Source: Pseudomonadota bacterium
GTDB taxonomy: Bacteria; Bdellovibrionota_B; Oligoflexia; Oligoflexales; CAIYRB01
Assembly (NCBI GenBank): GCA_026390445.1
Contig: JAPLFX010000109.1
Location: 1-44,153 of the forward strand
Length of the DNA: 44,153 nucleotides
Reading direction: 5' to 3'
Part shown: positions 28,362-37,810 of the stretch, piece by piece
How positions within the stretch are numbered: the first letter of the stretch is position 1
Layout: every line of letters starts with the position of its first letter
Position numbers and translations under genes: made by a program
Notes under the pieces: generated by a model
What the model was told of the DNA's origin: nothing
The model's input: only the letters and a program-made list of their open reading frames with translations
Database searches by the model: none

Positions 28362-28389
28362 TTGAGTTTACACCCACTTAGACTAGAAT
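28362..28389 (+). promoter_or_regulatory. Putative promoter of the GH5-like gene
   Basis: TTGAGT (28362-28367) and TAGAAT (28384-28389) are separated by 16 bases. It lies about 100 bases upstream of the start codon at 28490 and immediately downstream of the palindrome. Pattern match only. Confidence 0.35.
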
Positions 28390-28489
28390 TGACTAAGGAG
28401 AACACCCGCCCAACCTCCAAGCTCCCCTTCCATCTCCCCGCTGTTTCTCGTATGTTCCACCTGTAATTGCAGCCGAATTGGAGTTCTCA

Positions 28490-29845
28490 ATGAATCGTTG
28501 TCGATCGTTGCTTGGCTTTATTTGTCTTTTATTTATTTTTGCGTGTCAGGCGAATGGGCCCGTGTCTCGCCCAGCGGCTGTGGAGCGGACAGACGCTTCC
28601 GCATCAGCAAGCGTGCAAATTCCAGCGACTCCGAAACAGGACCCAAAGTCCGCCAATTCGACACCCCAGTCGCTACCGCAGACTCCACAGTCAACACCCC
28701 CGCCGCCGCATCAAGATGCTAAGTCGCAGCAAGGCCAAATCAACGGGTCGTTCACTTCTGGCCTCAACATCGCGTGGATCACCTTTGCCGCAGATATCGG
28801 TACCGGACACCCAGACCTAGAGGCGCTGCGCACGCAATTCGCACTGCTTGCTGGCGCTGGAGGAACGGTGGCCCGACTGTGGTTGCACACCGACGGCACC
28901 GTGACTCCTGAGTTTACCGACCATTTGGTCACGTCTCCTGGCACGTACGCCATCGCCGATCTCACCAAGATCCTCGACCTTGCCCAAAGCGAAGGCGTCC
29001 GATTGATGCCCACACTCTGGTCCTTTGACATGGTGCGTAGTGAGTTGAAAAAGACCAGTCCGGAGGTCGTGCAGCGCAATCACTTACTGCTGACCGATCG
29101 CGACGCCACAACGGCCTACTTGGACAAGGCGTTAACGCCCATGGTCAACGCCGTGAAGAACCACCCCGCGCTGTATGCCTGGGACATCGTCAACGAATCT
29201 GAAGGGATGACGGCAACCGAAAACTGGGGTCAGGTGGCACCTGTCGATCGCATCACCCATCTGCAGATCCAAACCTTCATCAACCGGGTCGCTGGACGTA
29301 TCCACAAAATCGCTCCGAAGAATTTAGTCACCTCCGGCGCTGTATCGTTCAAGTACCTGTCACAGCGAGCTGGCCTGGATAATTTTTACTCCGACGCCGG
29401 CTTGATCAGTGCTGGTGGTGATCCCCTCGGAACGCTGGATTTTTACGAGGTTCACCACTACAACCAGATGGGCAAGGAGTATAGCCCGTTTCTGCATGAC
29501 GTCAGCTATTTCGCCGTCGATAAGCCGGTCCTGGTCGGTGAATTCGCGATGCAAGAATACCTAGAGCATGGCGTCACCGCACCACGCTTGCTCTACGCTA
29601 AACTGCAGGCCAATGGTTACATCGGTGCCTTGGGCTGGAAAGACGGTCGGATGCCTGCGCTCAATCTCATGCTCAATTCGATCATCTACCTCCAATTCCC
29701 GGCCGATCTCGGCGGCGATCCGCTGCTTTGTGCGCATTTCGCCGGCGGCTTCGGCACACCCTTTTACGACGGTCAAACCCTCTACCGCATGCAGACGGCC
29801 GCATCTGACCAAGCAGACAAGAGACAGCGTTGTCTGGTTGAGTGA
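28490..29845 (+). CDS. GH5-like (clan GH-A) glycosidase lipoprotein
   Basis: A 451-residue lipoprotein from ATG 28490 (GGAG seven bases upstream), lipobox IFAC. Residues 22-85 are a low-complexity Ser/Pro/Gln linker. The TIM-barrel domain that follows has the acid/base in WDIVNES (E236) and the nucleophile in VLVGEFAM (E351), the expected order for clan GH-A mannanase/cellulase-type enzymes. The segment YEVHHYNQ is a usual substrate-binding strand. Likely acts on an external beta-glycan; exact specificity is not known. Followed by an alpha/beta hydrolase after 33 bases. Confidence 0.82.
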   Translation: MNRCRSLLGFICLLFIFACQANGPVSRPAAVERTDASASASVQIPATPKQDPKSANSTPQSLPQTPQSTPPPPHQDAKSQQGQINGSFTSGLNIAWITFAADIGTGHPDLEALRTQFALLAGAGGTVARLWLHTDGTVTPEFTDHLVTSPGTYAIADLTKILDLAQSEGVRLMPTLWSFDMVRSELKKTSPEVVQRNHLLLTDRDATTAYLDKALTPMVNAVKNHPALYAWDIVNESEGMTATENWGQVAPVDRITHLQIQTFINRVAGRIHKIAPKNLVTSGAVSFKYLSQRAGLDNFYSDAGLISAGGDPLGTLDFYEVHHYNQMGKEYSPFLHDVSYFAVDKPVLVGEFAMQEYLEHGVTAPRLLYAKLQANGYIGALGWKDGRMPALNLMLNSIIYLQFPADLGGDPLLCAHFAGGFGTPFYDGQTLYRMQTAASDQADKRQRCLVE

Positions 29846-29878
29846 CCTGAAACCTAGGCCTAAACGGGTGTTGCCAGC

Positions 29879-30790
29879 ATGTCATCAAAACGGCGCTTGA
29901 GCTTTTGGCTAGTCGTGTCGATCGGCTCAGGCCTTCTGACAGCAGCGTTCTTTGAGGTAGCGAAACAGTCTCACTTCTGGCTGTCGACGCTGCACCAAAG
30001 CCGCATCAGCCTGACCGACCAAGATCTGGCATCCGCTCGGCAACAGCTCGGTCCATTTGAAGATCAAAGCTTTCAAACCAGCGATCACCTAACCCTTAGA
30101 GCATGGTATGTGCCGCCACTGAGCCGCGGCACGATCGTGTTCGTCCATGGCGGTTACAACAACCGCGCCTCATTCCTCCCCGTAGCTGCGGCCTTGGTCC
30201 AAGCTGGTCACGGGGTGTTGCTTTACGACTCACGCGGTGCCGGACAGAGCGACGAAGGTCTAACCACGTGGGGGGATCACGAGCAGCGTGACTTAAAGGC
30301 GGCTCTTGATTTCCTAGAAACTCGAGAAGGTCCGGCTGGGGATTGTGTTGGCGTGCTGGGGTTCTCGATCGGAGCCTCCACAGCCGCCATGGTCGCTGCT
30401 AACGATCAACGCGTCAGCGCTCTCTTGCTCAATGCGGTGTGGAGTTCCTTAGCGGGAGAGGTCGCGTATAAATCGCAGCACTATGGCGCACTGGCGGCAT
30501 GGCTGGTTCGCGGCGAATTCCTACTACGGGGAGTCGACATGGATCACGTCACGCCACTGGACAGCATCGGCCGCTTTAGTCCACGTCCGCTCCTCATGAT
30601 CGCAGGTGACGCCGATACCGACACTCCCCCAGCGGTCTTCCGCTCGGTATTTGCAGCAGCGAGAGAACCCAAAGACCTGTGGATCATCCCTGGGGCACAT
30701 CACGGGGACTACGTACAGATTGCCGGCGATCGTTATCTAAAGCGAGTCGTGGGCTTTTTTTCTGACCATCTCTGCCGACGCAGCCGGTGA
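29879..30790 (+). CDS. Membrane-anchored alpha/beta hydrolase
   Basis: A 303-residue serine hydrolase with an N-terminal hydrophobic anchor or uncleaved signal (about 8-26). Family marks: VFVHGGYNN (oxyanion region), YDSRGAGQS, nucleophile elbow GFSIGAS, acid in GDADTDTP and base in AHHGDY. Similar to the BEM46/FrsA-type hydrolases. It may be co-transcribed with the preceding glycosidase; no strong ribosome site is visible. Convergent with the REC-TPR gene. Confidence 0.8.
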   Translation: MSSKRRLSFWLVVSIGSGLLTAAFFEVAKQSHFWLSTLHQSRISLTDQDLASARQQLGPFEDQSFQTSDHLTLRAWYVPPLSRGTIVFVHGGYNNRASFLPVAAALVQAGHGVLLYDSRGAGQSDEGLTTWGDHEQRDLKAALDFLETREGPAGDCVGVLGFSIGASTAAMVAANDQRVSALLLNAVWSSLAGEVAYKSQHYGALAAWLVRGEFLLRGVDMDHVTPLDSIGRFSPRPLLMIAGDADTDTPPAVFRSVFAAAREPKDLWIIPGAHHGDYVQIAGDRYLKRVVGFFSDHLCRRSR

Positions 30791-30809
30791 TAAGATCCCG
30801 GCCAAAAGC

Positions 30810-33539
30810 TCAGGTGAAGTCGGTGCCGACCTCGCGACGGTCTATGGCAAGTTTCAAGGCCTGAGCTTCTGGATCATTTGGCGCTTCCATAAGGACTGGC
30901 TGTAAACAGGCCTCAGCCTCAGCCCACCGCCGCGCCACACCTAAACATCTGGCATTGAAGACACGCAGTCGCCTTTGATCGCTGCCAACGCACTGCAGCG
31001 CACTTTCGACGATCGCCAGGGCATTTGCCACATCGTTCAGCTGCAGCAGCACAGCAGCATAGGTCCCAAGTAAGTCCCAGCGGGTTGGATAAAGACGAAT
31101 GGCGGCCTCGCAGCAATGAGCCGCCGCGTCGAGTTGACCTTCACCGAGTAGGACTCGGCCAGCCAACATGAGGTAGCGATAGTCCTCGGCAAAGCCACCG
31201 GCCAAGCTGGCTGCTTGGAGCGCGAGACGTACCGCCGCATGTTGACCGTGATCGACTAGCATGCCAGCGACTGCGGCAATTCTTTCGGGCGACGCTTGCC
31301 GCGTCAAGTGCAGCCACTCGATCAATTCCAGCGCCGGCTTGATTTGGCCAGCCTCTGCGTCCAAGGAGGCGACGGCAAACCGCGCCACAAAGGCATCGCC
31401 GCACCGCTGCAGCATGGCCGCAGCGACCCGGCGCGCGTCGTCAAGGCGTCCAGCCTTAGCCAAGCATGCGACGTGAAGCCCCTCAACCCAGATCTGCGCC
31501 GATGGAAAGGGCACCTTTTTGCTCGCCAGTGCCAGCCCGTTGCTCAGCACAGGCGGCAAAGCCTCGCCTTTTTGCTGCTCTGCGGCCTTTTTGTTCAGCT
31601 CAACGATCAGTGACAAGACGCTACTTGGTCCGAGCATCGAGTTTAAGGTGCTTGAGATGTCCGCTTCAAATTTGGCGCGCGCCCAGTCAACCACCGCCAT
31701 CCGGTCATACAGCAAGGCATGGGGACGCTTGATCATGGACTGCGCAATCGCCTTGTCGCCGACACAGTGAACAAGTAAACCAATACGCCTGCTAAAACCC
31801 AGCTCCAAGATGGCTTCGAGGGCATCCAAAGCATGGTTGTCGTCGGCACTATCGTTCCAGATCAAAACCAGCGGCAGCGGACTCTCCCGCAGCGCATCGA
31901 GCAGCGGTGGGATTTGGGTAAAGCCCGCTAGGCTTTTAACGCCCAGTAGCTGCAGTTGCTTTTCTGCTCGGGCCCAGCCGCGATCCTGATGATGGTACAT
32001 GAGGACCGTCAATTGCCCCATTTTTGCGCCCGAGGCCTGCTCCGCATGCTTCTTTGCCATTGCGGCCACAGCCTGTTTCACGAGCGCAACGACTTTCGCC
32101 GGCGCTAAGACTCCTTGGGGAATCAGCAGCGACTCATTTGCGGGCGGTTTGGGCTGAGGCCGAACGCCCCTTGGAGCGTGTGGAGCTTTGGCATCCATGA
32201 CCGGGCTATGTGGCGCAGCTGGTGGCGGCACAGACTGAAGCGGAGCGCTCGGTGCTGCTGCAGTGGGCGCGACAGCCCCGGGCTTAGGCACGCGGGCAGA
32301 CGCGGGAGCCACGGCAGTAAAGCCTTCGGGCTCGATCTCCTCGAGATCATCGCTCATGGATTCAGCTGCCTCGACATGACCAAGAGCCCGCCGCGCTTTG
32401 GCGAGCGTCCCGCCGGACAGTCGATCCGCTTCGAGAAACCAGCGTCGCGCGGCTTCATGTTCGCCGGAACGGCTACAGCCAAGGCCGAGATTAAAGGCCA
32501 AGCGCGCCCGGTCGTGCGGGTCCTGAACGAACTCCATCGCCTCTTGGTAGCGTTGGATGCCTTCGGTAAATTTCCCAGATCGAACCAAGGCAATCGCGAT
32601 CAGGTTGATCATCGATGCAAAGGACTGATGCACTGGTACTGGAGCGCCTCCCTCTTCCGCCACACCTTGCTGCAGTAGCTCACTCACCGCCAAACCGCGT
32701 TTGGCGGGTTCGTACTCGGGGTCTATCTTCAAGGCCTGCGAGAAAAATTCCGCGGCAGCGGCGGGCTGTGTCTGATTGAGCGCGACCTCACCCATGAGGT
32801 GAGCCCGGCTCAAATTCCTCGGGCTAAGCCGCTGCGCTTTTGTCAGCAGGGCCATCGCTTCATCATGGCGCTTGGTGGCGAAATAGATCTTGGCCAATTC
32901 GAACAACAATGGCACCGATTCACTATGCCGTTTCAGGGCTCCCGCGAGCAAGGCCTCGGCTGTACTTAGATCGCCCTGCGCTTTGGCTGCCCTTGCAGCC
33001 ATCAAGGCCAGAGGCGCGCCATTGCTCGGGTGACTGCTGAGAATGCGCTGCAGCTTTGTCAACGACTCGGGGCTTTTCTGGGCAACACCCCGCATCAAAA
33101 CAGTAATCTCGTCACGATGCGATTCATACCAAGCGCTATCGGTCAACAGTCGCGTCACACTGTCGCGAAAGACGTGTTCGCCGTAGGGTTTAGCCAGACA
33201 CTGCGTGCAGGGATATTCGTCGAGTAAGCGAAAATCGTCCTGCACCAGCAGCCCGGAACTAACCAGCACCGGTGTCTTGTCGTAGATCGGCAGCGTGCGC
33301 AACCGGTTGAATAGGGCCATGCCACTGACGCCGGGTAGGCGCCAATCCAAGACAATCAAGTCATACGGAGCTGCTTGGAGCAAACCCCACGCTGCGGTGC
33401 CGTCCGTCACGGCATCGACCTGATCGCAGGACCACCCTTTCAGATAGTCGCGCACGAGCTCGCCGATCGACTCGTCATCGTCGATGATGAGCACGCGTTT
33501 GATCGTACTTGCAGTGTCTGTCAAGGAAGCCACTATCAA
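30810..33539 (-). CDS. Response regulator with receiver, TPR array and probable degenerate second receiver
   Basis: A 909-residue cytosolic protein. The N-terminal receiver (about 13-135) has acidic DDDES, phospho-acceptor Asp in VLDWRLPG, VSSG switch and lysine in LAKPYG; an unusual YPCTQC pair lies before that lysine. TPR-like helices follow (about 160-400), then a Pro/Ala-rich linker (410-470). The middle (about 520-640) has alternating strands and helices (TVLMYHHQD, PLVLIWND, IGLLVHCVG) like a receiver lacking the acidic triad. A second TPR array ends the protein. Start is TTG; GTG six bases in is an alternative. A hub for protein contacts rather than DNA binding. Confidence 0.82.
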   Translation of the reverse strand: MIVASLTDTASTIKRVLIIDDDESIGELVRDYLKGWSCDQVDAVTDGTAAWGLLQAAPYDLIVLDWRLPGVSGMALFNRLRTLPIYDKTPVLVSSGLLVQDDFRLLDEYPCTQCLAKPYGEHVFRDSVTRLLTDSAWYESHRDEITVLMRGVAQKSPESLTKLQRILSSHPSNGAPLALMAARAAKAQGDLSTAEALLAGALKRHSESVPLLFELAKIYFATKRHDEAMALLTKAQRLSPRNLSRAHLMGEVALNQTQPAAAAEFFSQALKIDPEYEPAKRGLAVSELLQQGVAEEGGAPVPVHQSFASMINLIAIALVRSGKFTEGIQRYQEAMEFVQDPHDRARLAFNLGLGCSRSGEHEAARRWFLEADRLSGGTLAKARRALGHVEAAESMSDDLEEIEPEGFTAVAPASARVPKPGAVAPTAAAPSAPLQSVPPPAAPHSPVMDAKAPHAPRGVRPQPKPPANESLLIPQGVLAPAKVVALVKQAVAAMAKKHAEQASGAKMGQLTVLMYHHQDRGWARAEKQLQLLGVKSLAGFTQIPPLLDALRESPLPLVLIWNDSADDNHALDALEAILELGFSRRIGLLVHCVGDKAIAQSMIKRPHALLYDRMAVVDWARAKFEADISSTLNSMLGPSSVLSLIVELNKKAAEQQKGEALPPVLSNGLALASKKVPFPSAQIWVEGLHVACLAKAGRLDDARRVAAAMLQRCGDAFVARFAVASLDAEAGQIKPALELIEWLHLTRQASPERIAAVAGMLVDHGQHAAVRLALQAASLAGGFAEDYRYLMLAGRVLLGEGQLDAAAHCCEAAIRLYPTRWDLLGTYAAVLLQLNDVANALAIVESALQCVGSDQRRLRVFNARCLGVARRWAEAEACLQPVLMEAPNDPEAQALKLAIDRREVGTDFT

Positions 33540-33692
33540 TCCGCAAACATGAACGGCGCACGACCGAAACGCGCTCAGTGGTTTAGCATGCTTAACAGTA
33601 ACCAGGGCAGAAGCCGATGTCCATAGCCAGGGCCAATTCGCTGCGGCGCCTACGCAGCAGGTCAGGCTCGCAACGTGGTGTACGGCGTCGCC

Positions 33693-34052
33693 TCACCCAC
33701 CGGCACGAACAAACCGCAGTCCTTTAGTCAAAGCGTATGCCTCGACTCGGTCGCGCAAATCACCACGCAGCTCGATCGTTTGATCCTTGAATGTTGCACC
33801 GCAGCCGCAGGCAGCCTGAATCTCCTGCATCAATTCCCGCGCCGCGGCCTCGGTCGGCAGCGTCAGGTTGAACAGCACGGTGACGACCTTACCCCCGCGC
33901 CCTTTGGTCTCGAGGCGCATTTTACATGGCCCAGCGGCTGGCTTGTAGGCACTGCTGCGGACGGATTTAACTGCTTGTTTTTGACTGCCGGTGGCGGTTG
34001 AATAAACGGGCTTATCGGCCAACGCTGCCTCCTTTGACAAAGCTATTGCCAT
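33693..34052 (-). CDS. yciH: SUI1/eIF1-like translation factor (YciH family)
   Basis: A 119-residue protein. The C-terminal eIF1 domain (about 45-118) has KGRGGKVVTVLFNL, a central CGCGATFKDQTIELRGD and the terminal GLRFVRAGG, all characteristic. The bacterial proteins are thought to influence start-site fidelity or stress translation. The N-terminal 40 residues are basic and less conserved. It is divergent from the small anchored protein at 34123 across 70 bases. Confidence 0.88.
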   Translation of the reverse strand: MAIALSKEAALADKPVYSTATGSQKQAVKSVRSSAYKPAAGPCKMRLETKGRGGKVVTVLFNLTLPTEAAARELMQEIQAACGCGATFKDQTIELRGDLRDRVEAYALTKGLRFVRAGG

Positions 34053-34122
34053 TGATCTGACCTGTAGGGTCCGGTACCTTTAAACGATGTCGCATCAACT
34101 GACGGAAACATGAGGATCTACT

Positions 34123-34500
34123 ATGACTAAGTGGACCTGGCTCGTCCTTCTTGCCATCGCCTTGCTCGGTGGAGGCTACTACCTAACTTCTTACCAGAAG
34201 AGCAGGGAAGTCGCAGCAGCTCCGCCTGGAGTCGGCAAATATCCAAGCAGTGAGGAACTCGACAGCGTTGAGGAATCCGGTGAGCCAGACAAAGATGGCT
34301 CCGGCTTTGAGATGTCTGGAAGTGAAGACGCGAGCATACCTCCTGAGGATGCAGCCCAAGGTCTTGGCATGGGGGGGCAAGAAGGATCAACGGCAGCAGA
34401 CATCCAGACCTTTGACGACCCGGATAGTCCTGCGGCGGGATCTAAAGCAGCCCTGTTGGACTCACCCCTGCCGCAGTCTGCAACCACAGCTAAACCCTAG
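34123..34500 (+). CDS. Small membrane-anchored acidic protein, hypothetical
   Basis: A 125-residue protein: one N-terminal hydrophobic segment (about 5-22) followed by a low-complexity Ser/Glu/Asp/Gly-rich tail without a fold signature. GAGGA lies six bases before the ATG. Probably a single-pass inner-membrane protein with disordered periplasmic tail. The VWA lipoprotein follows after 140 bases in the same direction. Confidence 0.55.
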   Translation: MTKWTWLVLLAIALLGGGYYLTSYQKSREVAAAPPGVGKYPSSEELDSVEESGEPDKDGSGFEMSGSEDASIPPEDAAQGLGMGGQEGSTAADIQTFDDPDSPAAGSKAALLDSPLPQSATTAKP

Positions 34501-34640
34501 GTTTTAAAACGCTTTAGCGGCCCAAAGGGGTGTCGTCTGATCGCGCCCCACAAATAATACTCAAGAAATATCGCCTTTGTGCCGATAAGCCAACCGAAGC
34601 CCGAGATGGTCTGGTTTGCTATCTGGCGAAAGGACGCGTG

Positions 34641-35576
34641 ATGAAACACCGGTGGGATATTGTCTGCCTAGCAGCAGTGGCGAGTTTCAGCCTCAGCTAT
34701 GGCTGCAGTAGCTCAAACTTCAAGGGCAGTCCTGGGACCAGCAACAAAAACCTCAATGGTGCCGGTACTAGCGGCGACGGCACCCCAGGCAATGGCGGCG
34801 GCTCCGGTGGCCCTGGGTCGACCGACGGCGCCGGAAACGGAGCCGGTAGCGGCGGCAATATCACCGACGGATCAGGCAATGCCGGTAGCCTCGCACAGAC
34901 GGGCGATAACACCGCAGCTTGCAAGCCCGACACCAATCCCAACAGCTACAATATCATGTTTATATTCGACAAGACCGGATCGCAACTGGTCACCGACCCA
35001 AGCAACGTGCGCCGCTCAGGGGCTCTGTCTTTTCTCAACCAGTTCAACAACTATGTCGGAAAATTTCCCTCTGCTCAGGTGTACATGGGCGTTCTAGCCT
35101 TCAACACGCAATCGATCCACAGCACCAACGGCTGGATGCTACTAAACAGTATTAACGCTAGTGTGATTCAGCAAGAGATCGTGACGGCGACGTCCAACCC
35201 GAACGGCCTGACCTCGTTCTCGCCGGTGCTGCAGGATGCAGCAAATTATTTCAAGCAGGTGAACGCCCTACAAAATGCGCAAAGCGGTCGCAACTATATC
35301 GTCTTCTTGACCGATGGCGATCCAAACGCAGACACGCCTCAAGCGATCACAGACGCCGTTAACAATCTGGTGACCAATTATGGTGTAGCCGTCATCGCCG
35401 TCGCAACTGGTCCCGATGTCACGCCAGCCGGTGCGCGAGTGGTTCAGTCGCTGGCGCTACCAGCAGCAGCAACCAAATTCCCAGACCATGTGGGACGCTA
35501 TTACCGGGCCCCTGACGCCAGCACGCTGGATAAGACCTGGAATAACTTGTTTGGAAGCCTAGGCGGCTGCAAGTAA
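34641..35576 (+). CDS. Lipoprotein with von Willebrand factor A domain
   Basis: A 311-residue lipoprotein from the ATG at 34641 (AGGA seven bases upstream; lipobox SYGC); an upstream in-frame start would bury the signal and is rejected. A Gly/Asn/Ser-rich linker (about 25-95) precedes a VWA domain. The metal site is a variant: FDKTGS gives D-x-T-x-S rather than D-x-S-x-S, with LTDGDPN supplying the later aspartate. Probably a surface or periplasmic binding protein. Substrate unknown. Confidence 0.82.
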   Translation: MKHRWDIVCLAAVASFSLSYGCSSSNFKGSPGTSNKNLNGAGTSGDGTPGNGGGSGGPGSTDGAGNGAGSGGNITDGSGNAGSLAQTGDNTAACKPDTNPNSYNIMFIFDKTGSQLVTDPSNVRRSGALSFLNQFNNYVGKFPSAQVYMGVLAFNTQSIHSTNGWMLLNSINASVIQQEIVTATSNPNGLTSFSPVLQDAANYFKQVNALQNAQSGRNYIVFLTDGDPNADTPQAITDAVNNLVTNYGVAVIAVATGPDVTPAGARVVQSLALPAAATKFPDHVGRYYRAPDASTLDKTWNNLFGSLGGCK

Positions 35577-35598
35577 GCAGTCCGCCCAGAATCCATCC

Positions 35599-35642
35599 AA
35601 AAAAACTCTCGCTGCTAGCCTTAGCTCTGGGGCTCAGGCCCC
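35599..35642 (-). terminator. Possible rpsU terminator region
   Basis: On minus, GGGGC/GCCCC stem (35642-35629) overlaps the rpsU stop, followed after a 23-base stretch with a short GCTA/TAGC stem by seven U residues (35605-35599). The second stem is weak, so the call is tentative. Confidence 0.35.
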
Positions 35643-35837
35643 GCGGCCCATCTTGCGCAGTTGCTTGATACGGCGTTTGCGTGCGGCAATCGCCTTCTTC
35701 TTGCGCTTGACTGAGGGCTTTTCATAATGCTGATTTTTCTTGAGATCGCCGATGACACCGGCTTTCTCAACCTGCTTCTTGAAGATGCGAAGCACTTTAT
35801 CGATTGGTTCCCCGTCTCTGACCTTAATACCCGGCAT
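35634..35837 (-). CDS. rpsU: 30S ribosomal protein S21
   Basis: A 67-residue ribosomal protein: [20 protein letters not shown] at the start, [16 protein letters not shown] in the basic middle. The ATG at 35837 is preferred over an upstream start because AAAGGAA lies five bases before it and it gives the usual family length. Single-gene transcription unit on minus, convergent with the VWA gene. Confidence 0.95.
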   Translation of the reverse strand: MPGIKVRDGEPIDKVLRIFKKQVEKAGVIGDLKKNQHYEKPSVKRKKKAIAARKRRIKQLRKMGRGA

Positions 35838-36127
35838 ATCGTTCCTTTCGCGTCCCGGCGCCAAAATATGAACCGGGAATGTAACAAAGGGTCAGCACAT
35901 TCCGCAACCATCAATTATTCCGAGACCCTATTTAAAAAAATCCAAAGGCTGGATGCTTTGTTGAACAAGATTCGCTTGGCCGAGCAGCCATAGCTTTTAG
36001 CAATGACCCGCATAGCCTGGGAAAAAAATTACCAGGCAGAACTGGGTATTTACAGCCGCTGGCCGCTGGGCCATACTCAGAAAGACTCATTACAATGTAG
36101 CAATTATCATCCTGGGGACCTTTCACT

Positions 36128-37729
36128 ATGAGAAAGCCATTGCAGGGTTTGGTTCTAGCGGTCCTGACAAGCTTCGGCTCAGGCCAGCAAGCTTTGTCGA
36201 TGGACAAAACCAGCGCGTCGGCAGCTAAAGCGCCGCACTCGAGCTTCCATTGGACGCGCATTCCCGGCCATGACGGCGTCAAATTGGCAGCGGTCGTCTA
36301 CACTCCGGACAGCTCGGTGTACCCCGGCAAACGACCGTTGGTCGTCCTGCCCGCCTCTTGGGCCGTTAGCGAGTGGGAGTACAACGCCATCGCTGAACAG
36401 ATGGCTAATGATGGCTATGTCGCGGTCGCCTATGCTCCACGCGGCTTTAGCGTGTCCGGCGGCCTGGTGGACGTAGCCGGTCCGAAAAGCCAAAAGGACG
36501 TCAGCAGCGTCATCGACTGGATGGTCGCTAATGCCAAGGCTGATGGCGACAAAGTCGGCATCGCCGGCATCTCCTACGGCGCCGGCCTCGGCATGATCGT
36601 CGCCGGACTTGATCCCCGCGTCAAAGCGGTCGTCGCACTCAGTGGTTGGGCCGACCTACGCTTCTCGCTCTACGCCCAAGATACGCTGCGCAACTTTTGG
36701 CTTGACCTGCTCATCACCGCCGGCGCTGTCGCCGGCCGCTTAGATCCGCAAATGCTGTACTATGTCAACAACCTCAAGACCAATACCCACGTTGAAGAAA
36801 CCATCGTCTGGGGCGCAGAGCGCTCGGCGATCACCGTGGTCGACCAAATCAATCAGCGCCAAGTGCCCATCTTTATCGGCAACAGCTACGAGGACAACCT
36901 CTTCCCGCCGGCTCAAGCCCGCAGCTTTTTCAGCCAGCTGACCGGTCCAAAGAAATTTTATTTAGACCACGGCATCCATGGTACCTCGGCCGTTCCAGGA
37001 CTGATCGGCTTGCCTAACGATGTCTGGATCGAAGGGCGCCGTTGGCTCGATCAGTGGCTCCTGGGTGTCGACACGGGTATCTTAAAGGAAGAGCCAGTGA
37101 CCTTCCAGACGGACCACGGCAAAGTGTTCTTTCACGACTTTCCGCCGCTGGGCGAGGCGCAGTTCTCCTTTCCCTTGCAGCCCCTCAACGCGCTGGAAAC
37201 GAGCCACGACGGCGCCACGGCGCCTCACCCTGTCGTCAGCTTCCTGGCCGGAGTTGACTCCGGCGCCACCACGGGCATACCGATCCTCTCGGATGTCGGT
37301 AGCGCCATCTTTCACCTACCCCTTCGCAGTCTGATTGGCAAAATCGACCAGCGCTTCGCCGCGGTCTACCAAACGGCAAAGTTCGACAAGCCTCTGAAGC
37401 TACGCGGTTCGACCCGCGTCCACGTGCCGGTGGAGCCACATGACGGTCCGTTGCAGGTCGTCGTGTACATGTACGAAGTCAACGACCGGGGCGTAACCAC
37501 GCTGATCTCGCATGGAGTTGCGAGCCGGCACACCGGTGCAGCAAGCGTGACGCAGATCGATATGGACCTAGGCGTCACAGCCTACGACCTCAGCGCTGGC
37601 ACCCATGTCGTCATCGCGATCGACAGTATCGACCCACTGTACCAAGCTCCTTTCGTCTTCCCGTACAAGTTGGCCCTGTCGCACTCGGATACGGCCAAGG
37701 TGACTCTGGATTTACCGCTCGCCATCTAA
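36128..37729 (+). CDS. Exported alpha/beta hydrolase, Xaa-Pro dipeptidyl-peptidase (S15)/CocE-like
   Basis: A 533-residue exported hydrolase with a signal peptide (about 1-24). The N-terminal alpha/beta domain has YAPRGFSVSGG and nucleophile elbow GISYGAG with S149; a later NSYEDNLFPP supplies the acid and DHGIHGT the base. The C-terminal ~130 residues (LRGSTRVHVPVEPHDGPLQV) form a jelly-roll typical of S15/CocE enzymes. Likely cleaves peptides or esters outside the cytoplasm. A clear intrinsic terminator follows. The leader region 35838-36127 shows no gene. Confidence 0.85.
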   Translation: MRKPLQGLVLAVLTSFGSGQQALSMDKTSASAAKAPHSSFHWTRIPGHDGVKLAAVVYTPDSSVYPGKRPLVVLPASWAVSEWEYNAIAEQMANDGYVAVAYAPRGFSVSGGLVDVAGPKSQKDVSSVIDWMVANAKADGDKVGIAGISYGAGLGMIVAGLDPRVKAVVALSGWADLRFSLYAQDTLRNFWLDLLITAGAVAGRLDPQMLYYVNNLKTNTHVEETIVWGAERSAITVVDQINQRQVPIFIGNSYEDNLFPPAQARSFFSQLTGPKKFYLDHGIHGTSAVPGLIGLPNDVWIEGRRWLDQWLLGVDTGILKEEPVTFQTDHGKVFFHDFPPLGEAQFSFPLQPLNALETSHDGATAPHPVVSFLAGVDSGATTGIPILSDVGSAIFHLPLRSLIGKIDQRFAAVYQTAKFDKPLKLRGSTRVHVPVEPHDGPLQVVVYMYEVNDRGVTTLISHGVASRHTGAASVTQIDMDLGVTAYDLSAGTHVVIAIDSIDPLYQAPFVFPYKLALSHSDTAKVTLDLPLAI

Positions 37730-37752
37730 TGGCTGGGCGTAGTGTGAAGCTT

Positions 37753-37788
37753 GGGGCGGACTCCTGGATGGGTCCGCCCCTTTCTCTT
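37753..37788 (+). terminator. Intrinsic terminator of the S15-like gene
   Basis: GGGGCGGAC (37753-37761), a 10-base loop, GTCCGCCCC (37772-37780), then TTTCTCTT. A perfect nine-base GC-rich stem with a T-rich tail, 24 bases after the stop. It separates this gene from the convergent carotenoid operon. Confidence 0.85.
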
Positions 37789-37810
37789 GATGGGAGCGCG
37801 CTAAGTGCGG

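Larger units (their letters stand above)
28183..28489. other. AT-rich divergent regulatory region
   Basis: About 300 bases, strongly AT-rich at 28250-28320. It separates the metzincin and GH5-like genes and contains the palindrome and promoter listed separately. No small coding frame with a ribosome site is seen. Confidence 0.6.
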
